Translations under genes and position numbers: made by a program | Notes under the pieces: generated by a model | What the model was told of the DNA's origin: nothing | What the model saw: only the letters and a program-made list of their open reading frames with translations | The model's database searches: none | Assembly (NCBI GenBank): GCA_022410635.1 | Contig: JAJVDF010000278.1 | Coordinates: 760,389-824,388 of the forward strand | Length of the DNA stretch: 64,000 nt | Reading direction: 5' to 3' | Origin: Tretioscincus oriximinensis | Lineage: Eukaryota; Chordata; Lepidosauria; Squamata; Gymnophthalmidae | Shown: positions 57,851 through 64,000 of the stretch, piece after piece | Position numbering within the stretch: the stretch's first letter is position 1 | How the letters are laid out: the number at the start of each line of letters is the position of its first letter

Positions 57851-60495
57851 TTGAATACTACTATTAAAACATTTTTCATTTTATTTCTTCCATAAAACAA
57901 AAGGTACACCTTTTTACAGCAAGACATTGATAAGAAACTTTATCATGTTCAAGTCTTATGGTTTTTTTGTCTCAACAGAGGCCTTTATATCACATTTGAG
58001 CAGCCATAGAAAAGGTTGTATTGATGTCTAGAGACCTGTGTTCAATGACACAGATTTCCTATCTTTACTGCCTTAACACCATCCTCGGACTGACATTAAT
58101 ATTAATCTCAACATAAAATAAGGAATAAAGATATCTTTTCTTTAATATGNAAGATGAATACTCTAAGCAAAGCAGAATCTGAAAGCAACCATTTTCAACA
58201 TTTGCAAAACCAGGCAAATGCTGTAGTAGTTTCCCAGTGAGAACACAGCACCAATATTTTGTGATCCAGGTAAACTTATCAATTTTCTGATAGGGTAAAG
58301 TGAATTTCCTTTTCCTTCTTTCTGAGTGGTGCATAATCCAGATCAAGAGAGCTTCGGTCTAGATTATTGGTAGTTTTCAAAATTGAGATCTACGCTGTAC
58401 TAGTTTGGCCTACTTCAGATCATGGATAGTAAAAAAAGTCCATTTTACTGACTGCAGGGAAAATCATTATAGCAATGCACCAGAGAACATCACTGAAATG
58501 GATTCATAGGGGCTTTTTAGAATATTTGTTTCTTAGTCCTTTGAAGATTTTGGAGGATATTAAAGGCAAAGAATCTTGGAGAAGCCAAAGACATTCAAGA
58601 TAATNTGGAAACAGTGAGAGAGCAGGCAAGGAAACCTTTTTTAATATCCCAAATCCTTCTCTCAGTGCAGGTGGGAATCTAGGTGGGGAAAATGAAGTAA
58701 ATGCAAATGTTTGTGAATATTCAAGCTATTATGCTCATGTAAACAGGTTGTCTTATTGCAGTCAAGTATTCAATTTGGATTCCCACTTTATGCTAATATT
58801 GCAATGTACTCTTTGCCTGCCTGTGGCTGTCTGACAGATTAGTCTATCATTTTNAAAAAATCATTTTTAACAGAAAAACTGACATTCAAAGATTTANGAA
58901 TGGCAGTGCTAGGACGATGAGTTTCATTATACTATAGACTTCAGTCCCTTCTGAACTAAATCTTATTTTGGATTGCAATATAGAATTGGAACCAGCCTTT
59001 CACATGCTCGTGAATGCTATGGCAGGCTTCATCCAGGCTCTGTCATAATCTGCACTAATACATAGATAGTATGCCCCTCTTCTGGAATGTAATCCAAGAA
59101 AATAATCAATCTATAAAGGGCTTTCTATTACTTTAAATAGAAACCTGATCTAAATATGAATCCCATTGCCGAAATTGCCACTGGTACTATATGGTCCATC
59201 TCCCAATATTCCAGTACAGTTCACACAGAGAACTGTAGTACTTAGATTAAGAAATTTTTGTTTAAATAAATTACTAAAGTTTGTAAATAATGGGACCCTA
59301 AGGTTGGCTTAAATTACAGCTATTTTCTATCTTACTTTGTACCTGGTTCAAAGAAGGAGAGTAAAAGTGCAATCTAAATACTGTATGTAAGCTGATCCTC
59401 ATATGCAAAACCAAAATATTCTTTATTTCAGTTGGAGGAAGNTCAGAAAACTCAGAAATGAATTATCCAACAAATATGAAAGGCCCAAATTACTACAGCC
59501 AAAAATATAGTGCAGCTTATGTTCTCTATTCAGAGCTAAGATTTTCTGTTGCAACGATTGAAAATTGAAAATTGACATTCCATCTGTTTGATTTTGATAA
59601 TCAATGTTCTCTTTATTTTCTAAATGATAACATAATTGAAAAACAAATTGTCAAGGACTCGTACATATTTATCTTTTAGGGAATGTACAGCAAGATGGAT
59701 ACTCTGAATCCATCAATGCAATGTGTCATCTTCACCTTAATTGATCCAGTTGAAGTCTACATCTTTGTGACAACAGGTTGCCCTGACCTAGCTTGTAATC
59801 TGCAGATTCATCCAAAGAGAAAGAGCTTCGCCTTTTGGTTTTTGCAATTACAGTTCAATGAACTCCATGCATGTCCATATTTATCAGAAGCAGGATCCAC
59901 GTGTTGCCTTTAAGGCTTTGTGAATGCACCATAAAGGGGGAGGGGCAGGTCAGCACAACCTTGCCTTCTTATGGAGCCGTATTTTTGGTCTGCCACTATT
60001 CTACCATATTGTACTTTTGGTGGTTTATAAATGCTAAGGTAGGAGAATGAGCTCTTAGAGCTTTATAAACTCTTTCTCCACTTTGTCAACAATCTTGATG
60101 CCATCATGCCACTCTTGAAGCGATTTACACTGTCTTCTCAGCAGTAATTTCCTGCTTCAGCTGTTACAATTGGAGCCAGGGAACAAAAGTATCCCATTTG
60201 CAATTATGAACACAGGGATAGTCAGCCATGACTAGACTTCCTATTGCTTTAAGATGACATCTACTTAATTCACAGTGTTACACTTATATGCTTTTCCTTC
60301 CACCCTCTAGATTTTTTCAAACTGGAAAATTTTAAATCTTTCAGGGGAAAAATAGTGATTTATTTAAACATTTTTTACTCTTGTGGAAAGATCTCAAATC
60401 TGTTAGTACAAATCCTAATCACCATCATCTAAAAAAATAACATTTTAGAGGTAAAATCAGCATAATCCTGATAAGGGATATCCTGATTAAAACAC
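57851..60495. other. Unrecognised, 2.6 kb
   Basis: No transposon, SINE or coding exon recognised. The longest repeat-poor interval in the window. A few paired N-containing spots (58150, 58604, 58854, 58897, 59442). Confidence 0.4.
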
Positions 60496-60498
60496 CAA

Positions 60499-60959
60499 GG
60501 CTGCAGACGCACTGGGATTTTAACGTGGAGTGGAAAACAGAAATTTCCACTCCGTTTTGAAAGTGAAGTGAGGGCGTAAGGAAAAGGAAATCCTCGCCTC
60601 ACTTTGAACGCACGTTAAAGCACCCATTCCCTCACCCCTTTTCTCTGGCTTTCCCTCCCGATTCAATCANCCCCTTTTCCCTGGCTTTCCCTGCCTTTCC
60701 CTCCTGATTCCCTCGCCCCTTTCCCCTGCTTGCCTTACCTCTCGATTCCGCATCCTCATTGTCGAAGTTCTCTTAAAGCGAATTTCAAAATAGAGTGGCG
60801 ACAACACAAAATCACCATGTACTGTGCAGCAGAAAGTGGTAATGTGTGTTCTGATCAATGCGGGAGCACTTCATAGACCGTTTTTATGATAACACAATGC
60901 AAACGGTTGGCTCCCGCTCCGCATTGGAGTGCGCATTAGGCCCAAATGCATCTGCAGCC
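60499..60959. mobile_element. 461-bp CpG-rich MITE, TSD CAA
   Basis: Left end GGCTGCAGACGCACTGGG, right end inverse GGCTGCAGATGCATTTGGG: 15 bases agree but for one or two changes. CAA flanks both sides (60496-60498, 60960-60962). The interior has many CpG pairs (for example AACGCACGTTAAAGC, CTCCGCATTGGAGTGCGC), unlike its surroundings, and a C/T-rich tandem block at 60630-60748. CpG retention suggests a young copy or one shielded from methylation. Confidence 0.75.
60630..60748 (+). repeat. Imperfect tandem repeat inside the MITE, three units
   Basis: Units of about 40 bases with CCCCTTTTCTCTGGCTTTCC, CCCCTTTTCCCTGGCTTTCC and CCCCTTTCCCCTGCTTGCC, each followed by CCTCCCGATTC, CCTCCTGATTC or CCTCTCGATTC. 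C/T-rich throughout. Confidence 0.8.
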
Positions 60960-60962
60960 CAA

Positions 60963-61318
60963 TATTTCTTCCGAGCTGCAGGACAAACATTCCTAATCAT
61001 GATACATAAAAGACTTAGGATTGCGTCTTTATATTCATAATGCAGCAGTTACATTTGGCATTTCACCTGCCCTCAATAAAAACAACCCGTTTTTTTCATA
61101 CTATTTAAACCTAAGCATATTTGAGCCCTGAGGTATACTGGAATCTCTAGATCAACCTACTAATTAACAAGTCATCTTCCCTTTTATTTCATTATTTAGA
61201 TAGTTGTATTGAAAAGTTGTTATATTTTTTTCTACCAACATAACATAGAACAGTTTATTATTGATTAGTTTGTTTGACCATATCATTTTTTTAAAAATTG
61301 AACCATTAATGTATCAGA
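60963..61318. other. No recognisable feature
   Basis: AT-rich non-coding DNA. Confidence 0.45.
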
Positions 61319-61400
61319 TTTCAAAGAAATAGCAATGTGAGTCCTTGTCCATATATTTTTGTAAGGTAGGTGGCATGAGATTTCATAGGCAAGTCTTCTT
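61319..61400 (-). mobile_element. Diverged solo PLE terminal fragment
   Basis: GATTTCAAAGAAATAGCAAT, GTGAGTCC and then GCATGAGATTTCATAGGCAA, GTCTTCTTCAGGTGCC follow the order of the PLE end at 9590 (TTTCAGAGAAATAGCC, GCATAAGCTTTCATAGACAG, TACTTCTTCAGATG). The most diverged copy; no target duplication seen. Confidence 0.6.
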
Positions 61401-61740
61401 CAGGTGCCAGGGAACAAATATACAGAGTATATGTAGCAAACTGAATACAGGAAATAACAAACATGTAAATGTGGTTGAAGGAATTAATGTACAAATGCTG
61501 TCTCCTGGCGATAAAACATTTATGAGAAATATAAAAAGAGGCAAGACTGTCAAAATCTATTCTTTTTTTCAGGGGAGGGAAATAATCCTAGTCGTCTGGG
61601 TTGTCTGAGTCCTTTTCCTTAAATGTTCTTTATCTTTCCATAGGATTCTATTACATCAGTTGTTGCTTAATTAAAACCAACATCGATCAGAGAGATCCCT
61701 CACATATTGTAGACAAACTAAAATTAATAAGCTAATTTTT

Positions 61741-61770
61741 CACACACACATGCATACGCGCACACACACA
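61741..61770 (+). repeat. Interrupted (CA)n microsatellite
   Basis: CA runs interrupted by TGCATACGCG. A (TA)n run follows at 61814-61830 inside the adjacent hairpin. Confidence 0.85.
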
Positions 61771-61773
61771 TAT

Positions 61774-61909
61774 ATGAGAAATTCATAGACTGGCAAATTT
61801 GCTGCAGACCTAGCATATATATATATATATGGAAGCCAAGGCAAAGCTCTGTTGCTTTTTTCAGATATGAAAGGTCTCCAGGAAATTTGCCAGTCAATGA
61901 ATTTCTCAT
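61774..61909. mobile_element. 136-bp inverted-repeat element with about 43-bp arms
   Basis: ATGAGAAATTCATAGACTGG and onwards at 61774 matches the inverse of 61866-61909 (ATGAGAAATTCATTGACTGG) with few mismatches for about 43 bases, through CAAATTTGCTG/CAAATTTCCTG and AGACC. The centre includes a (TA)n run and AAGCCAAGGCAAAGC. Flanks give no clear target duplication. Probably a MITE of unassigned family. Confidence 0.75.
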
Positions 61910-62290
61910 CTGAAGATGATTAAAATTAGGACGCCGCTTAAATGTTTAAAAATGTCATGTGAAAATGTCCCATTATGGTTATTAGCACTGTGAATATTTA
62001 GCTAATTATACCCAATGATCTGTCAAATACCTTTTTGGCACCAGATAAAACAGAGCATTCATTAGCTACCTTACAACTGAGTGAGCTCGTTTTAATTTTA
62101 GTCAGCAACTTTGAAAAGTAATAGCACTGGGCATGATCTGAGCAATAATAAAACATCTACCATCTCACGCTGTCTTGAACTGAGATTAATACCAAAAGCT
62201 CAGATGAAAAAGTCATTTGAAAATAAAATTCTCAAATAGGAATGGCTGGTCTGCAATGGTAAAATGCAAAGAACCTTCAGCTATTCAGAT
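61910..62290. other. Repeat-free segment with TAATTA-type words
   Basis: About 380 bases of ordinary complexity with words such as TTAGCTAATTATACCC and ATGATCTGTCAAAT. No transposon or coding frame. It could be conserved regulatory DNA (homeodomain and TALE-like words), on weak grounds. Confidence 0.25.
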
Positions 62291-62375
62291 CTTGCTTTCC
62301 ACACTGGATTTTATCCTGGAATATATCCCAGAGGATATATTCAGCTGTATTCTGCATTATCATGTGGACAGCAAG
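62291..62375. mobile_element. 85-bp MITE with CTTGCTnTCCACA ends
   Basis: Left end CTTGCTTTCCACACTGG, right end inverse CTTGCTGTCCACATGAT. Inside, CCTGGAATATATCC faces GAGGATATATTCAGC. A small element similar in its GGAATA core to those at 35649 and 23585. No clean target duplication. Confidence 0.6.
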
Positions 62376-62655
62376 TTCTTATTTTAGTTATAATTTACAA
62401 AAATGTCTGAATGCAGAAAAAGCTCTAGGGAAAAATCTAGCTATCAAGCCTAGATGAGAGCATGAAAGATATTGATATTTCCTTGACCCCAACAATCAGA
62501 ATCTTTTAAGTAATGCTCTATCCTATGTAATGCTATGTATGGCTAAGAAAGCTGTATACTAAAAAGGCTGTTACTAAGAATATTGTGGGTTGTAGAAAGA
62601 GCAGGTCTACAAGATATAAAATCTGACGGCTTCCTTGAAGTAATGATTATCAAAC

Positions 62656-63183
62656 AGAATGATCAAGAATTATGAAGGAACTGGAGTACCTCCCTTGTGA
62701 AATCTGGCTGCAACGTCTAGGCCTCTTCATGCATGGGATGGTTAAGGTGAATAAAGAAAAATTGTTTTCTCTATCACATAATACTAGGACCAAGGGGCAT
62801 TCCTTGAAGCTGACAAGCAGAAGAGTGAAGACACAGAAGGGAAAGTATTTTTTCACCCAGAGGATCATTGGCCTTTGGAATTTACTTCTAGAAGAGGTAG
62901 GCGTAGATAACAGCCTGGATTGCTTTAAGACAGGATCAGGCAAGTTCATGGCAGCCAGGGATATAAACAGCTACTAGGATAGATGTCTGGATGCTCCTCC
63001 GCGATGGATCAACAGGCAGTATTCCTGAAATACCATTTGCAGGGAGTTGGGAACAGGTGCATATTTTCCCTTCTTCTGTTCCAGGCTGCCCAGATGGAAT
63101 TGGTGGGCCTCTATCTGAGATGGAATGCTGGACTAGATGGGCTCCAGCACGATTCAGTAGGGCTCTTCTTATGTTTTTATACC
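62656..63183 (+). mobile_element. CR1 LINE 3' end with internal deletion
   Basis: AGAATGATCAAGAATTATG, then ELEYLPCEIWLQRLGLF, directly followed by MHGMVKVNKEKLFSLSHNTR: about 20 residues between LGLFSLER and KIMHG are missing compared with 44878. The C-terminus runs to a stop at 62977 (WNLLLEEVGVDNSLDCF). The 3' UTR ends near 63183 with CTTCTTATGTTTTTATA. Confidence 0.9.
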
Positions 63184-63654
63184 TTGGGCAGGTGATGTGA
63201 GCAAATAAAAGGCTAGAAACAGCATTATTTTTAGGAAAGTAGAGAGAAACAGCAGAAAGGATGGATGAAATAAAACATCCAGAATAAGTCAGAATAGTGT
63301 ACAAAATAAGTGTGAAAGGGCCATGAATGTCAATAGAGACAAATCAAAATTTTAAGCATCCATACAGATTCCAGGTTTGATTAAATCCCATGGTTTCCCT
63401 AGTGCACTCTGTCTTAGAATGATCAAAGCCTAATTTAATGATAAAAAAGTTGCTCATGTTGGATACCACTGAGTCAGGTCCCACTTCTGGTTGCTGCATG
63501 AGCTCCTGTATTTGTTTGTATTATTTTTTTTCTGGACCCAAGGCTCTCAGAGTGGTTAAAACAATAAAAATCAAATGCAAAGTATCTATACTATGCATTT
63601 TTTTGGCAGAGATTCAAAAGTGATTTGTCACTGGCTACTTTAGCAATTGTAGCT
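63184..63654. other. No recognisable feature
   Basis: Non-coding. A possible L2-like scrap (GGACCCAAGGCTCTCAGAGT) near 63533. Confidence 0.35.
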
Positions 63655-63790
63655 CTTAGAGGCTTACAAGAAAAAGGTAGGAAGCATGACAAATCTACTT
63701 CTTCAAATATGGAAATAAACTTCCAGCATCTTCCTTGTTAGTTTCTTGATTTCGTGCTACCTACCTTTTCCTTGTTAGTCTCTTGATTAT
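63655..63790. mobile_element. Folded-back PLE-like terminus (diverged)
   Basis: TTAGAGGCTTACAAGAAAAA with GGTAGGAAGCATGACAAATC and TACTTCTTCAAATATGG is a PLE-type end. From 63735 the same words appear inverted: GTGCTACCTACCTTTTCC and TTGTTAGTCTCTTG. The TTCCTTGTTAGT and TTTCTTG words are also doubled. Arms agree at about four of five bases. Similar in layout to 14692. Confidence 0.55.
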
Positions 63791-64000
63791 TAGAGCCCTT
63801 TTTCTTGGAATTCTGAATCCAGACTACGTAGCAACTTTGAATTCTATCACCAAGGAGACATTCAGGACATCTAGTCACTGAGCAAAAATCACTGAGCAAA
63901 AATCACTCCCAATTTTAGATAAAGTACTTATTCATATTATTCACAAGTGTTCTGTTATTTTTAGGGGTTCAGAAAAAAATTGAAATTCCAACTAATTATT
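63791..64000. other. No recognisable feature
   Basis: AT-rich end of the window. CACTGAGCAAAAATCACT is duplicated in tandem at about 63877-63910. Confidence 0.4.

Overview
The window looks like non-coding, AT-rich nuclear DNA from a non-avian reptile, most likely a squamate (lizard, gecko or snake). That inference rests on the mix of repeats: CR1 LINEs of two kinds, L2 LINEs and their 3' tails, L1-type LINE pieces, a Penelope-like element with a GIY-YIG endonuclease, tRNA-derived SINEs with L2-like tails, and many short inverted-repeat DNA transposons. I cannot name the species. I recognised no host protein-coding gene, rRNA or tRNA gene. The open frames that carry recognisable protein are all pieces of transposable elements. 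Single N bases are scattered throughout.

Layout. 1-12 kb: a piece of L1 ORF2 running off the left edge, a tRNA-SINE, a DNA element at 6.4 kb and the largest Penelope-like copy (7.6-9.0 kb, minus strand), followed by a solo Penelope end. 12-25 kb: a minus-strand CR1, several miniature inverted-repeat elements (MITEs), a folded-back Penelope end at 14.7 kb, an L2 3' end at 23 kb and a short exon-like open segment at 16.7 kb. 25-41 kb: CR1 3' ends on both strands, more MITEs (two near 31 kb), L2 3' ends, two L1 C-terminal pieces, a long TTA microsatellite, a SINE nested inside another SINE, and a nearly perfect 154-bp hairpin element. 41-64 kb: CR1-dominated, with copies at 44.9, 48.1, 49.0, 52.2, 56.5 and 62.7 kb. 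The best reverse-transcriptase remnants are at 44.9-45.9 and 56.5-57.6 kb. A hAT-like MITE with an 8-bp duplication lies at 54.9 kb and a CpG-rich MITE with internal tandem repeats at 60.5 kb.

No genes work together here. What can be read is a history of insertions. Non-LTR elements are 5'-truncated and frameshifted, consistent with target-primed reverse transcription. At least six short DNA elements share a related terminus (GGCTGCATnCACA-like). Five of these have identical 3-bp flanks (TTA, TTA, TAA, ATA, CAA) and a sixth pairs degenerate ends with TAA flanks, which suggests a PIF/Harbinger-like source. Penelope-type ends repeatedly occur as solo pieces with 10-12 bp target duplications, and in up to three places as folded-back inverted copies. 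Segments without recognisable repeats may hold conserved regulatory DNA, which cannot be judged without cross-species alignment.
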